A DNA stretch of 64,000 nucleotides from Candidatus Sulfopaludibacter sp. SbA3 (GTDB lineage: Bacteria; Pseudomonadota; Alphaproteobacteria; Caulobacterales; Hyphomonadaceae), in contig CAMDAC010000002.1 in NCBI GenBank assembly GCA_945888325.1, positions 62,001 to 126,000 on the forward strand, in the 5' to 3' direction. Shown here piece by piece: positions 36,442 to 45,629 of the stretch. The stretch's first letter is position 1. Every line of letters begins with the position of its first letter. The notes beneath the pieces are model-generated. The model saw only the letters and a program-made list of their open reading frames with translations, had not been told where the DNA came from and ran no database searches. The position numbers and the translations under genes are program-made.

Positions 36442-36520
36442 ATGTCGATCGTCTCTCAGATTTTCTCACTTATTCTCATTTTTTCTCACGCCGTGACGGT
36501 TCTCTATCGTTCCGTATCGC
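36442..36520 (-). repeat. Inverted repeat element B, right copy, four 10-bp phased units
   Basis: On the plus strand TCTCA occurs at 36454, 36464, 36474 and 36484, exactly 10 bp apart, giving four TGAGA units on the minus strand. It shares ATCGACAT and GCGATA.GGA with the left copy (13241-13299). AT-rich against the local background. Confidence 0.68.
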
Positions 36521-36550
36521 TGCCGGCGAAGACCGCCCGTCCAACAAAAT

Positions 36551-36581
36551 AGACCGGACCCGGAGGAACCGGGCCCGGTCT
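36551..36581 (-). terminator. puf operon terminator
   Basis: A 13-bp stem (36551-36563 with 36569-36581, one G-U) with a 5-nt loop, followed on the minus strand by ATTTTG. Located 75 bp after the pufM stop. The plus side also has TTT, so it may work in both directions. Confidence 0.85.
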
Positions 36582-36655
36582 TTGAGGCTGGGAGGCACCA
36601 GCTCAGTTAGACTGTGCAGCGGGCGGGCGGTTGTCCGCCTGCCCTTGGTGCTGCC

Positions 36656-37579
36656 TCAGAAGCGGGCGAACCCGTTGTCAGCGCCCCAGAGGAACCAGTT
36701 GTCCACGACCGTGCCGGTCAGGAGGACACCGATACCGCCCGTGATCGGGCAGAGGATGGCGAACCACCAGGCCCAGCGGTGGATGGATTCCATCGAGGCA
36801 TTGAAGCCCATCGTCCAGCGCCAGAAGAGAGCGGCGCGTTCGGAGGCGGTTCCCCGATCCGTGATCTGCTCGATCTCGCGTTCACCGCCATAACGGCCGA
36901 CCGCGAGGATCGTCGCGCCATGCATGGCGAACAGGAGGGCCGACCCGTAGAGGAAGGCAATCGAGAGCATGTGGAAGGGGTTGTAGAAGAAGTTGCCGTA
37001 GACGAGCGAGAGATTGTTCGTCCAGTCGAGGTGGCTGAAGATGCCGAACGGCACCGCTTCGTTCCAGCTGCCCATCATCACGGGACGGATGAGTCCCAGG
37101 ACAAGGTAGAGCCAGATCGCTGCGGCAAACGCCCAGGAGACGTGCGTGCCCATGCCGAGCGAGACGGCCCGCCGGTAGGAGCGCACCCACCAGAGGAGGA
37201 TGGAGGCGGTCAGGAACATGCCCGCCATCAGCCACCAGCCGCCTTCGTTGAGCGGCATGAAGAGTTTCAGGCCATGTTCCGGCAGGGGGGCATCAAGCGA
37301 CAGCCAGGGCAGCTGGCCGAAGAACTTGATGGGATCCCAGCCGACACTGGCCCACATGTTGAGACCGATGATCTCGATGGCGATGAAGCCGCAGATCAGC
37401 GAAGCGACACCGGACCAGCCGAGATAGAGCGGCCCGAGCTGAGCATCCCCGATTCGGCCGAGGAGGTGGCTTGTCGTGGTCAGGTTGTAGCGCGGTTCGG
37501 AGTTGGTGCCTTCGGTCACACCGTAATCGGTGTGGCCGCGGACCTGAACCTGGGTGAAGATATTCTGATAGTCAGCCAT
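36656..37579 (-). CDS. pufM: Photosynthetic reaction centre M subunit
   Basis: 307 aa, five transmembrane helices. Cofactor ligands by comparison with Rhodobacter (offset +1): His183 and His203 for BChls, His220, Glu235 and His267 for the non-haem iron (motifs [36 protein letters not shown]). Binds part of the special pair and QA. No pufC or pufX follows; a terminator comes 75 bp downstream, so the operon ends here. Confidence 0.98.
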   Translation of the reverse strand: MADYQNIFTQVQVRGHTDYGVTEGTNSEPRYNLTTTSHLLGRIGDAQLGPLYLGWSGVASLICGFIAIEIIGLNMWASVGWDPIKFFGQLPWLSLDAPLPEHGLKLFMPLNEGGWWLMAGMFLTASILLWWVRSYRRAVSLGMGTHVSWAFAAAIWLYLVLGLIRPVMMGSWNEAVPFGIFSHLDWTNNLSLVYGNFFYNPFHMLSIAFLYGSALLFAMHGATILAVGRYGGEREIEQITDRGTASERAALFWRWTMGFNASMESIHRWAWWFAILCPITGGIGVLLTGTVVDNWFLWGADNGFARF

Positions 37580-37591
37580 GGTCTGATCCTC

Positions 37592-38419
37592 CTACACGCG
37601 CCAAATGGCGAGGTTTTTCCAGCCATTCCACCAGTCGATCCACGAGCCCTCATAGAGCGGGCCGGAGATGACGATGCAGATGGCGCTCCAGATCCCGGCC
37701 GAGAGGGCGAGGAACAGGCCGAGCCGGTGGATGCCGAGCGTGCCGACGGAGTAGCCGATGAAATCGCGGAAGAAGACGTTCTCGTGTTCCGGGGTCTTCA
37801 CCGTCTTGCCGCGGCCGGGGTTGACGGCCGACAGGACCAGGCCGCCATGCATGGAGAGCGCGAGCGTCGTCGTGAAGAAGAACGTGATCGCGACCATGTG
37901 GGCCGGGTTGTAGTGAAAGTTGCCGTATTTGTAGCCGGTGTTCGACACCCAATCGAGGTGGCTCATGATCCCGTACGGGAATCCGTGACCCCAGGCGCCC
38001 ATCAGGAACGGGCGGATAACCACGAGAGTGACATAGGCAAACACCGCAACGCCAAACGCGATGGGCACGTGAAGGCCCATACCGAGCTTGCGGGAAATCT
38101 CGACTTCCCGGAGGGCCCAGGAGCCGAAGGCACCGATCGCGCAGATGGTCACCAGCTGCCAGATGCCACCATCGGCCATCGGGGCGAGCTGCAATCCATA
38201 TTCGATCGGGGGCGGATCAATACTGATCAGCCAGGGATTCCAGGTGCCTTCCATCGAAGCGCCCAGGAAGATGAGCGCCGTGCCGAGAAAGGCGAAGAAC
38301 AGCGCCGTTACGCCGAAGAAGCCGACATAGAACGGGCCGATCCAGAAATCGAACAGGTCACCGCCGACAAGCGTGCCACCTCGAATCCGGTATTTTCTTT
38401 CAAAATTGAGTAGCGCCAT
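37592..38419 (-). CDS. pufL: Photosynthetic reaction centre L subunit
   Basis: 275 aa, five transmembrane helices. Ligands: His154 and His174 (BChls), His191 and His231 (iron), in SHLDW, NPAHMV, SMHGGLV and GIHRLG. Binds the special pair and QB. AAGGAG lies 9 nt upstream of the ATG. It follows pufA across a hairpin-bearing spacer and precedes pufM by 12 bp. Confidence 0.98.
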   Translation of the reverse strand: MALLNFERKYRIRGGTLVGGDLFDFWIGPFYVGFFGVTALFFAFLGTALIFLGASMEGTWNPWLISIDPPPIEYGLQLAPMADGGIWQLVTICAIGAFGSWALREVEISRKLGMGLHVPIAFGVAVFAYVTLVVIRPFLMGAWGHGFPYGIMSHLDWVSNTGYKYGNFHYNPAHMVAITFFFTTTLALSMHGGLVLSAVNPGRGKTVKTPEHENVFFRDFIGYSVGTLGIHRLGLFLALSAGIWSAICIVISGPLYEGSWIDWWNGWKNLAIWRV

Positions 38420-38498
38420 CGCCGGGGCTCCTTCATATGGCGTGCGTCCGGGACATCCGGTATCTGCGCGCCGCTAATTCCTTCATGCGTGAGACAGG

Positions 38499-38525
38499 TG
38501 GCGGACGGGCTCTGCCCATCCGCCA
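38499..38525 (-). other. pufBA-pufL intercistronic hairpin
   Basis: A 12-bp stem (38499-38510 with 38514-38525; one G-U in the minus-strand RNA) with a 3-nt loop, 13 bp after the pufA stop. In Rhodobacter, a hairpin at this site stabilises the pufBA segment and sets the excess of LH1 over RC polypeptides. The same job is inferred here. Confidence 0.82.
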
Positions 38526-38537
38526 TCCGCCGTTGGT

Positions 38538-38717
38538 TCAGGCAGTCTGGACCGTATCAACCGTCAGCTCCGCAACAGCGGCCGGCGTGGTGCCGAGCCA
38601 GTTGTAGCGGGGTGAGCTGAGCAGGATGAAATGGATCAGAATTGCCAGCACGAACAGGAAAGCCGCCATGGCCACCAGGACGCGCCGGGGATCGAAAAGA
38701 AGCCAAATTCTCCACAT
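38538..38717 (-). CDS. pufA: Light-harvesting complex 1 alpha chain
   Basis: 59 aa. Starts [16 protein letters not shown], the hallmark of LH1 alpha, with one transmembrane helix (about 12-34). His29 in the helix ligates BChl. C-terminal tail SSPRYNWLG contains the aromatic residues that tune absorption. AAGGAGA precedes the ATG. Lies 12 bp after pufB. Confidence 0.95.
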   Translation of the reverse strand: MWRIWLLFDPRRVLVAMAAFLFVLAILIHFILLSSPRYNWLGTTPAAVAELTVDTVQTA

Positions 38718-38729
38718 AGGTCAGTCTCC

Positions 38730-38960
38730 TTATGCTTTGAAGCTTACGAGCGCGCTCGCGAGCCTCAGTGTGTCTTCAACCATCGCATAGCCGTTGGGGC
38801 CTGGTACCCAGGGCCGCCACGACCAGACGAGGAAGTGGGCGCCAACTGCGATCAACGTGAAGATGATGAAGCTCAGCATAAAGAGTTTGTGAAACGCTTG
38901 AGCTTCGGACGCTGTCAATCCTGTCAGCGACCCAGTCCTTTCATTTGCATTATCGGCCAT
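38730..38960 (-). CDS. pufB: Light-harvesting complex 1 beta chain
   Basis: 76 aa. An N-terminal polar segment with [16 protein letters not shown] is followed by one transmembrane helix holding the BChl ligand His42 ([13 protein letters not shown]). The C-terminal extension of about 25 residues ([25 protein letters not shown]) is longer than in Rhodobacter LH1 beta (about 49 aa); whether it is cleaved or packs in the ring is unknown. CGGAG precedes the ATG. Confidence 0.95.
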   Translation of the reverse strand: MADNANERTGSLTGLTASEAQAFHKLFMLSFIIFTLIAVGAHFLVWSWRPWVPGPNGYAMVEDTLRLASALVSFKA

Positions 38961-39083
38961 TTAGTTTTCTCCGTTCGGGCCTAAGTCTGCGACCGCACCA
39001 GCGCCCTGCTGCGGCCCAATTGGCATCCGGGTCTCCCCCTCCACCAAAAGCTTGTATGTTCGTCCACAGATGAGGGATGAGCC

Positions 39084-39305
39084 CTACCTGTGTACGAAAA
39101 ACCATGGGACGACGCTTTGCGTCCGGTCTGCCGCCTCGGCAAAAGCGGACGGGCGGACCCGCGCTTTCGAACCGGAGCGCGGCAGGAGCCGACCCAGCAT
39201 CGCAACAATCAGGAAAACCGGGTAAATCAGCGCCTCGTACGCGATCATCGACTGGCGGTCACGGTCGCGCACGTCTGCGGATGCATTCATCTTCACGAGT
39301 GCCAT
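39084..39305 (-). CDS. pufQ: PufQ-like small membrane protein
   Basis: 73 aa, between bchZ and pufB, which is the pufQ position. Excellent ribosome site (AGGAGGAAT) just before the ATG at 39305. One transmembrane helix (about 21-38, AYEALIYPVFLIVAMLG) followed by a basic stretch and a C-terminal segment with SAFAEAADRTQSVVPWFF, comparable to the ARAWREA..ITPEIF tail of PufQ. Rhodobacter PufQ is 74 aa and stimulates BChl synthesis or pigment delivery. Sequence similarity is modest, so the name rests mainly on position and layout. Confidence 0.72.
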   Translation of the reverse strand: MALVKMNASADVRDRDRQSMIAYEALIYPVFLIVAMLGRLLPRSGSKARVRPSAFAEAADRTQSVVPWFFVHR

Positions 39306-39355
39306 GGTATTCCTCCTGTTTACTTCGTTTCCCGTGCGCCCCTTCCCCCGAAGGT

Positions 39356-40813
39356 TCAGGCGGCACGGCTTCCTTCGATTTCGGTCTGGCTGCGCCGGAC
39401 CATGTCCTGTGTCACCCGTCCTGTGCCTTCGCGGCTGGCAAGGGCTTCCGCGTGGTCGCGAAGCCGCTTGGCCGCAGAGATCCGTGTCAGGACGGAATGT
39501 CTTGAAATGTAGGTTTCGAGCGCGTCGTTGGCGGCTTCGTCCCAGGTGACCTGGACCGCGCTGCGCGCGGGCGTGGCTTCGGCCTTGTCCATCGTCGCGG
39601 CGAGCGGGAGAATGTGGAACAGCGCATCGAACAGCGCGTTGCAGTATTCCTGCACGACGTAGGTGGCGCCGGAATAGCCCATGAACGGTGTGCCGGTATG
39701 GCGCCGGATGATGGCGCCGGGGAAGGAGGCCGGAATCCAGACCGAGCGGGCGCCGGTTTCCTGCATGTACATGCGTTCGTTGAAGCTGCCGAACAGCACA
39801 AAGGGTGCGTTGGTCTTGATCATCTCGCGCACGGCGTCGTTGTCGGTTTTCTTGCCGGCGACGCGGGTGACGGCGAAATTGCACGGGATGCCGAGATCGT
39901 TCTCGAGGAAATTGCGCAGGCCGCGGGCATGGGTTTCGTTGGCGACGATGCCGAAGCTGGCGGTGGCAAAGAAGTCCTGCGTGACCGAGCGCCAGAGATC
40001 CCAGAGGGGTTTCAGCGTCGAGTGTTTCTCGGTCTCGATGAAGGGCTCGGGGTCAAGTCCAGTCAGCTCGCCGAGGGCGCGCAGGAACTTGGTGGTCGAA
40101 TGCAGGCCGATGGGGGCCTGGAGATAGGGCTGGCCGAGGGCTTCGCAGAGATTGCGGCCGTATTCTCGGTACATGCAGACGTTGACATCGGCATCGATCA
40201 GCCTGCGGACATCTGCCAGATGGCTGCCGAGCGGGAAGGCGAGATTGATCTCGGCGCCGATGCCTTCGATGAGGCGGCGGATTTCGGCCAGATCCGACGG
40301 GCCGTTGAACATGCCATAGGCGGGGCCGATGATGTTGACCTTGGGCTTGGCGCCTTCGACCTTCTTCGCCGGTTTCGGATTGCGGCCCTTGGTCTGGCCA
40401 TATTCTGTCCAGAGCCAGAGCATGGCGCGGTCCGCCGTTTGCCACTGGTCTTCGTCGATCGTGCGCGGGAGGAAACGCTGGATGTTCGAGCCTTCCGGCG
40501 TGACGCCGCCGCCGATCATCTCGGCGATGGAACCGGTCACGACGACGGCGGGAAGTTCAGGATCGAGCACGGCGCGGGCGCGTTTCATCGCAGCCTCGGT
40601 GCCATGCTGGCCGAGTTCTTCCTCGCCGAGGCCGGTCACCACGATGGGCAGCTCATGCGGGGGCAGAGCGTCCGTGTAATGAAGAACGGAAGTAACAGGA
40701 AGATTCTCGCAGCCGACGGGGCCGTCGATGACGACCTGCAGGCCCTTGATGGCGGTGAAGACGTAGACGGCGCCCCAATAGCCGCCTGCCCGGTCATGAT
40801 CCTGGATCAGCAT
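39356..40813 (-). CDS. bchZ: Chlorophyllide a reductase subunit Z
   Basis: 485 aa. NifK-like subunit of chlorophyllide a reductase (COR), which reduces ring B to the bacteriochlorin. Motifs: [19 protein letters not shown] at the N-terminus, [11 protein letters not shown] with a cluster-ligand Cys, and [25 protein letters not shown]. Starts 7 nt inside bchY. The C-terminus shows the usual helical BchZ tail. Followed by pufQ 50 bp on. Confidence 0.97.
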   Translation of the reverse strand: MLIQDHDRAGGYWGAVYVFTAIKGLQVVIDGPVGCENLPVTSVLHYTDALPPHELPIVVTGLGEEELGQHGTEAAMKRARAVLDPELPAVVVTGSIAEMIGGGVTPEGSNIQRFLPRTIDEDQWQTADRAMLWLWTEYGQTKGRNPKPAKKVEGAKPKVNIIGPAYGMFNGPSDLAEIRRLIEGIGAEINLAFPLGSHLADVRRLIDADVNVCMYREYGRNLCEALGQPYLQAPIGLHSTTKFLRALGELTGLDPEPFIETEKHSTLKPLWDLWRSVTQDFFATASFGIVANETHARGLRNFLENDLGIPCNFAVTRVAGKKTDNDAVREMIKTNAPFVLFGSFNERMYMQETGARSVWIPASFPGAIIRRHTGTPFMGYSGATYVVQEYCNALFDALFHILPLAATMDKAEATPARSAVQVTWDEAANDALETYISRHSVLTRISAAKRLRDHAEALASREGTGRVTQDMVRRSQTEIEGSRAA

Positions 40814-42390
40814 CCTGTGGGTGCCTCCAGGTTGGCGGCGGCCTTGGCCTTGGCGGCGAGCTTGCGGCGCTGGTGTTCGCGGAATTCTTTCTGGATGACC
40901 GGCTGGCCTTCCCAGACACCGGCGGTGTCACCCGTGCCGACGCCTTCGAAGAAACCCTTCATCACATCGAAGCGGTCCTTGCCGGCGATGGCGGCGTTGA
41001 TCACGTCGGCGAGCGAGCCGGCGCCGGCGGGGCCCATCAGGGGACGCGCGGAGATCAGGTTGGTGAAATAGAGGCCGGGGATGGCGCGTTCCTTCGCGGC
41101 CTGAACGACCGGCGTGGTGCCGATGGCGAGGTCCGGCGTGAATTCGCGCATCGCGGCGATGTCCTGCTCCAGCGAGGCGCGGAACTGGACATGGACGCCT
41201 TTGGATTCGAGCCATTCGCGGTCGGGATCGGACCAGCGGGTGCGCGGCAGGGCGGTGCCGACATAGCGCAGGTCTGCACCGCTTTCGACCAGCAGGCGGG
41301 CGACGAGCAGCTCCGAGCCTTCATAGCCGGACAGCGTGATCCGTCCACGGATGGGCTTGGAGGCGAGCGCGCCGGCGATGGCGCCGCCGAACATGTTGCG
41401 GGCGGCGTCGATTTTCGAGACGGGGACGTTCGCGGCGTCGCCGATGGCTTTCAGCCAGGCATCGGTGCCGTCAAGGCCGACGGGGGCGGAGCCGACAATC
41501 GGGCGACCGGCGGCTTCGAACTCGCGGATCGAGGCGGTATAGAACGGGTGGACAGCGGCGACGACGGCGCCGTCGAGCGCGGTGTAGAGCTCGCGCCATT
41601 CGCGGGTCGGCACGACGGCGCCGGCGGCGAGGCCGAGCGGCTCCAGCATGCGGCCGATGATGACCGGGTCGGCGGGGAACATCTCGCCGAGCAGCGTGAC
41701 TTTCGGCAGCTGGGCGGTGTCGTTGGCGGCGCGCTGGACGGGGCCGGAGAGTGCTTCCTTGCGGGCATAGGCGAGCATGGCGCCGGCGAGCACGTCTTTC
41801 GCCTCGGCGTGCGTCGGGATGCCGAAGCCGGGGACATCGATGCCGATGATGCGGACGCCGTTGATTTCGTCCGGCAGCAGGCGGAGCGGGACTCCGGAGG
41901 CGGTGGGCACGCAGAGATTGGTGATGACGATCGTGTCGTAGAGGGCGGGATCGGCGGTTTTCTCGACCGCTTCCTTGATGTCCTCGAACAGCTTGCCGGT
42001 GACGAGCGTCTCGGAATTGAACGGCACATAGCCGACCGAGCGCTTTGCGCCGTAGAAGTGGGACGTGAAGGTCAGGCCGTAGACGCAGCAGGCCGAGCCC
42101 GAGAGGATGGTCGCCGTGCGGCGCATGCGCAGGCCGACGCGGAGCGAGCCGAAGGCAGGGCACATGCTTTGCGGCTGGTCGTGCGGGCCTTGCGGATAAT
42201 CCTTCGCGTACTGATCAAGCACTTCGCTCTTGCCGGCGGCTTTGGCGGCTTTCAGCATTTCTTCCTTGCCGCCATGGCAGCCAGAGGCCTCGGCCACGGG
42301 CGCTTCGGCGGCTTTGCGTTGCGTCATCGGTAGAACGACCGGCGTAGCGGGACGTTCACGATGCTCAAGGAGGGTGCGCTTGGAAGCCAT
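40807..42390 (-). CDS. bchY: Chlorophyllide a reductase subunit Y
   Basis: 527 aa. NifD-like partner of BchZ. Cysteine-containing motifs for the shared cluster: [40 protein letters not shown] and [11 protein letters not shown]. The N-terminal region (about 1-60) is hydrophilic and variable, with a CHGG motif. Between bchX (6-bp gap) and bchZ (7-nt overlap). Confidence 0.97.
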   Translation of the reverse strand: MASKRTLLEHRERPATPVVLPMTQRKAAEAPVAEASGCHGGKEEMLKAAKAAGKSEVLDQYAKDYPQGPHDQPQSMCPAFGSLRVGLRMRRTATILSGSACCVYGLTFTSHFYGAKRSVGYVPFNSETLVTGKLFEDIKEAVEKTADPALYDTIVITNLCVPTASGVPLRLLPDEINGVRIIGIDVPGFGIPTHAEAKDVLAGAMLAYARKEALSGPVQRAANDTAQLPKVTLLGEMFPADPVIIGRMLEPLGLAAGAVVPTREWRELYTALDGAVVAAVHPFYTASIREFEAAGRPIVGSAPVGLDGTDAWLKAIGDAANVPVSKIDAARNMFGGAIAGALASKPIRGRITLSGYEGSELLVARLLVESGADLRYVGTALPRTRWSDPDREWLESKGVHVQFRASLEQDIAAMREFTPDLAIGTTPVVQAAKERAIPGLYFTNLISARPLMGPAGAGSLADVINAAIAGKDRFDVMKGFFEGVGTGDTAGVWEGQPVIQKEFREHQRRKLAAKAKAAANLEAPTGC

Positions 42391-42396
42391 CGTGGA

Positions 42397-43413
42397 TCAG
42401 ATCGCCTCGTACACGACTTCAAGGGTGCGCTTCTCGGCTTCGGCAATGCCGCACATGTCGGCGACGGTGGCGGGCTCGAGGACGATGTCGCCGCCGGTAT
42501 CCTTCGACGAGAAGAGGCCAAGGAGACCGTCCGAGGTCAGAGGATTCGGGCGGTTGGGGACCGAGCCGTGGATATTGGCGGCAAGCTCCGAGAAGAGCGC
42601 GCCCCATTCGGAGGCTTCAGTGCCGACGATCTGGTAATTGGCAGACTTGCGGCGGATGTCGTCGTTGGCCGGGATGGTCGCGAGGACCGGGATGCCGACG
42701 GCGTTGGCAAACGCGGCGGCTTCGCCGGTGCCGTCATCGCGATTGATGACCATGCCGGCGACGCCGACATTGCCGCCCATCTTGCGGAAGTATTCGACCG
42801 CCGAGCAGACGTTGTTGGCGACGTAGAGCGATTGCAGGTCGTTGGAGCCGACGACGATGACCTTCTGGCACATGTCGCGGGCGATCGGCAGGCCGAAGCC
42901 GCCGCAGACCACGTCGCCCAGGAAGTCGAGCAGCACATAGTCGAAATCCCACTCATGGAAGCCGAGCTTCTCGAGCAGTTCGAAGCCGTGGATGATGCCG
43001 CGTCCGCCGCAGCCGCGGCCAACTTCCGGGCCGCCGAGTTCCATGGCGAAGACGCCGTAGCGCTTGAAGCAGACATCGCCGATGGCGACTTCCTCGCCGG
43101 CGAGTTTTTTCTTGGACGAGGTCTCGATGATCGTCGGACAAGCCTTGCCGCCGAAGAGCAGCGACGTCGTGTCGGATTTCGGATCACAGCCGATCAGCAG
43201 GACCTTCTTGCCCTGCTCCGCCATCATGCAGGAGAGGTTGGCGAGCGTGAAGCTCTTGCCGATGCCGCCCTTGCCGTAGATGGCGATGATCTGGGTGTCT
43301 TTCTTGACCGGGCCGGTGGCGACCGGATCGGGCTCGACCGAAGCTTCGTCGCGCAGGGCGCTCGTGTAGTCTTCGTTGCCATGGCGGCTTGTCAGGCGGA
43401 GTTCGTCAGACAT
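42397..43413 (-). CDS. bchX: Chlorophyllide a reductase iron protein BchX
   Basis: 338 aa. NifH-like ATPase delivering electrons to BchY/BchZ. P-loop [20 protein letters not shown], cluster Cys in RGCGGRGIIHG and VVCGGFGLPIA. ATG 43413 gives a conventional N-terminus; an upstream ATG at 43431 inside bchC would add 6 residues. Distinct from bchL at 21063-21962. Confidence 0.96.
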   Translation of the reverse strand: MSDELRLTSRHGNEDYTSALRDEASVEPDPVATGPVKKDTQIIAIYGKGGIGKSFTLANLSCMMAEQGKKVLLIGCDPKSDTTSLLFGGKACPTIIETSSKKKLAGEEVAIGDVCFKRYGVFAMELGGPEVGRGCGGRGIIHGFELLEKLGFHEWDFDYVLLDFLGDVVCGGFGLPIARDMCQKVIVVGSNDLQSLYVANNVCSAVEYFRKMGGNVGVAGMVINRDDGTGEAAAFANAVGIPVLATIPANDDIRRKSANYQIVGTEASEWGALFSELAANIHGSVPNRPNPLTSDGLLGLFSSKDTGGDIVLEPATVADMCGIAEAEKRTLEVVYEAI

Positions 43414-44422
43414 CAGAGGATTCCCAATCAATGATCATTTTCAGGCAAGCCGGATCGCTGAAGGCCTGGGCGTAAGCGCCGGCAGCCTGGGCAGCCGGCG
43501 AAGTGTGCGTGATGAGGCCCGAGAGCGGCAGGCGGCCGGACTGTACGAGCGCGGCGACGGCGGTGAGGTCCGACGGGCGCCATTCGGCGGCGACGCGCAG
43601 GCGCATTTCCTTGCGGAACGCGAGCGGGAAGCTGAAAGACGGGCGCACCGAATAGAAACCGGCGAGGCAGATTTCGGCCCCGTGCGCAGCGTGCGGCAGC
43701 ACCTTGTCGATAATGTTCGCGTCGCCGCTCATGTCACAGATCGAGGTATAGTCGCGGCGCGTATCCTCTTCCGGCGCGATGACCGGATAGTCGGCGGTGC
43801 TGCGGCGGGCGGGGTTCAGTTCCCAGACGACCGGATTGCCGCCGAGGGCGATCACGATGCGGGCGGTGAGGCGGCCGAGGACGCCGTAGCCGATAATGAG
43901 ATCCGGCAGCGCGCCGCCAATGATGGCGTGGTGCGCGGTGGCGGCGAGCGCCAGCAGCACCCCTTCCCGCGGCTCTGCAAAGTTGATCCGGTGGGCCTTG
44001 TCGGCGGCGATCACGAGGCGCGAAGCCGACGCGCCGAACAGGCCGTGGGCGCCTTCGAAGCAGCGCGCGCCGGGGACAAAGACGAGTTCGCCGACCCTGT
44101 GCGGCGCGGCGTTTGACTGGATGATGCGGCCGACCGCTTCATAGCCGGGCACCAGCGGATAGCCCATGCCGGGGAAGGACGGCATCTCGCCGGACCACAT
44201 CAGACGCTCGGTCCCGGTGCTGATGCCGGACCAGAGAACATCGACGACAACATCGTCCGCCTGCGGAGCAGTCAGGGCGAGTGAGCCGACGGTGGCGGAG
44301 CGGGCGCCGTCAAACAGGACGGCGAAAGCGCGCAGTTCGAGTTCCTCGCGCGCAGGAGCGCGATGGGCCCTTTTGGGCAGGCCGGGGTGCGCCCCCTGCG
44401 ACTCGATGACGCCCGTTTTCAT
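43406..44422 (-). CDS. bchC: Bacteriochlorophyllide a dehydrogenase
   Basis: 338 aa from ATG 44422. MDR-superfamily dehydrogenase oxidising the C3 hydroxyethyl to acetyl. Motifs: SGISTGTERLMWSGEMPSF, GYPLVPGYEAVGRI and IIGYGVLGRLTARI for NAD(P) binding. A GTG at 44431 is in frame, but it lies inside the first operator half-site and upstream of the likely transcription start. Overlaps bchX by 8 nt. A crtF terminator-like hairpin separates it from crtF. Confidence 0.95.
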   Translation of the reverse strand: MKTGVIESQGAHPGLPKRAHRAPAREELELRAFAVLFDGARSATVGSLALTAPQADDVVVDVLWSGISTGTERLMWSGEMPSFPGMGYPLVPGYEAVGRIIQSNAAPHRVGELVFVPGARCFEGAHGLFGASASRLVIAADKAHRINFAEPREGVLLALAATAHHAIIGGALPDLIIGYGVLGRLTARIVIALGGNPVVWELNPARRSTADYPVIAPEEDTRRDYTSICDMSGDANIIDKVLPHAAHGAEICLAGFYSVRPSFSFPLAFRKEMRLRVAAEWRPSDLTAVAALVQSGRLPLSGLITHTSPAAQAAGAYAQAFSDPACLKMIIDWESSDV

Positions 44423-44425
44423 GCA

Positions 44426-44469
44426 TGTCACTTTAGTTTGACAGTTGAATGTGTCAATGTGGATTTACG
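44426..44469 (-). promoter_or_regulatory. bchC promoter with four-half-site PpsR operator array
   Basis: Plus-strand half-sites TGTCA (44426), TGACA (44439), TGTCA (44452) and TTACG (44465) are each 13 bp apart. On the minus strand TTGACA (44457-44452) is a -35, then 17 bp, then AAAGTG (44434-44429), then 6 bp to the bchC ATG. The layout matches bchG base for base in spacing. Two palindromes 8 bp apart is the described CrtJ architecture at R. capsulatus bchC. Confidence 0.8.
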
Positions 44470-44472
44470 ATA

Positions 44473-44493
44473 AATGCCCGAAATACGGGCATT
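44473..44493 (-). terminator. Hairpin between crtF and bchC
   Basis: A perfect 8-bp stem (AATGCCCG with CGGGCATT) with a 5-nt loop, 12 bp past the crtF stop. The T-run is poor, so read-through from crtE-crtF into bchC, as in other PGC superoperons, remains possible. Confidence 0.7.
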
Positions 44494-44504
44494 CGCCGGA
44501 ATCG

Positions 44505-45596
44505 TCAGCTCGCGATGATTGCGCTCACGAGCAGGGGCTGCGCGGTTTTCAGCTGCCGGATGTGCCGGAATCCTGCGTCCTGCAGCAGTTTCTGCAGGTC
44601 TGCGGGCGTTCGGGGCACCCCGCGCCCCATCGCCCAGAGGTAAAACCCGAAATAGCCGTCGGCCATCGCTTCGGCGCCCGGAATGCCCGCCATCGGCTCC
44701 GCGATCAGCAGTTTGCCGCCCGGCGCGAGGGCTTTTCGGGCCGAGGCGAGCAGCTGGCGGACGGGGCCGTCGTCATGGTCATGGACCACGCGGATCAGGG
44801 TGATCAGGTCGGCGCCTTGCGGCAGGGGATCGTTCAGCATGTCGCGCGGCTCGATCCGGAAACGCGGCCAGAGCGGCGTCGCCGACAGCTTCGCTTCGGC
44901 GAGCCTGGCCACCGGAGGCAGGTCGACCAGCACGAGGTTCAGACTGTCATGCGCGGCGCCGACAGCGGTCAGGAAGGCGCCGAGGCCGCCGCCGACATCC
45001 ATCACGGTGAGGCGGCGGCGGAAGTCATAGGCCGCGAGAACGTTCTGCGCGATCAGCGCCTGGGTTTCGGCCATCAGGGCGGAATAGGCGGCAGCGTCCG
45101 TATCGCTGGCAGAGGCGGTGTAGGCCCAGAAGCGGGACAGTTCGGTGTCAGGTGTGCGGGCGCGCAGCAGGGCGAGCGGATCGGCGATGTCGCGGTAGAA
45201 GGCCTTGTGGTGGCGGATCATCGCGAAGACGGCGGGGTTGCCGAGCAGCGCGGCGCCGGCTTCGCCGAGGGAGAAGCGGCCATCGGCGCGCACCCGGAGC
45301 AGGTCCAGCGCCGCGGCGGCGCGCAAGAGACGCAGTGCGCCGTCTTCCGGCAGGCCGGACCGGGCGGCGAAGTCTGCTGCGGTGACGGGCGCCGTGCGGA
45401 CCGCTTCGAGCAGGCCGCTTTCGACCGTTGCCGAGAGCACCTGCGAATAGACAAAGCCCGCGACGAGATCGAACGTGGCTTTGGTTTTCTGGCGGGCAAC
45501 GCCGCGCGTGAACGGGTTGCGGACAGCCCAGGACTGGAAATCCTGATTTGCAATCAAGCGGTTACGCCAATCCGCGAACCGGTCGGCGAGGCTCAT
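44505..45596 (-). CDS. crtF: Demethylspheroidene O-methyltransferase
   Basis: 363 aa. SAM-dependent methyltransferase of the hydroxyneurosporene/spheroidene branch, methylating the C1 hydroxyl introduced by CrtC. An N-terminal winged-helix dimerisation region (about 40-110) precedes the SAM domain (VMDVGGGLGAFLTAVGAAH; LVLVDLPPVARLAEAKL; LITLIRVVHDHDD with the catalytic His region). Between crtE and bchC, the usual crtE-crtF-bchC order. Confidence 0.93.
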   Translation of the reverse strand: MSLADRFADWRNRLIANQDFQSWAVRNPFTRGVARQKTKATFDLVAGFVYSQVLSATVESGLLEAVRTAPVTAADFAARSGLPEDGALRLLRAAAALDLLRVRADGRFSLGEAGAALLGNPAVFAMIRHHKAFYRDIADPLALLRARTPDTELSRFWAYTASASDTDAAAYSALMAETQALIAQNVLAAYDFRRRLTVMDVGGGLGAFLTAVGAAHDSLNLVLVDLPPVARLAEAKLSATPLWPRFRIEPRDMLNDPLPQGADLITLIRVVHDHDDGPVRQLLASARKALAPGGKLLIAEPMAGIPGAEAMADGYFGFYLWAMGRGVPRTPADLQKLLQDAGFRHIRQLKTAQPLLVSAIIAS

Positions 45597-45629
45597 GGCA
45601 GCGCCCTCCCCGGCCCGTGCATATGGGCT

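Noticed and set aside
36614-38413. 599-codon open frame on the plus strand across pufM and pufL
   Set aside because: Antisense to two unmistakable reaction-centre genes; composition (Glu/Arg/His/Pro rich) is typical of antisense frames.
39306-39884. Upstream extension of the pufQ frame into bchZ
   Set aside because: This part is out of frame with bchZ and Arg/His/Pro-rich; only the segment after the ATG at 39305, with its own ribosome site, looks real.
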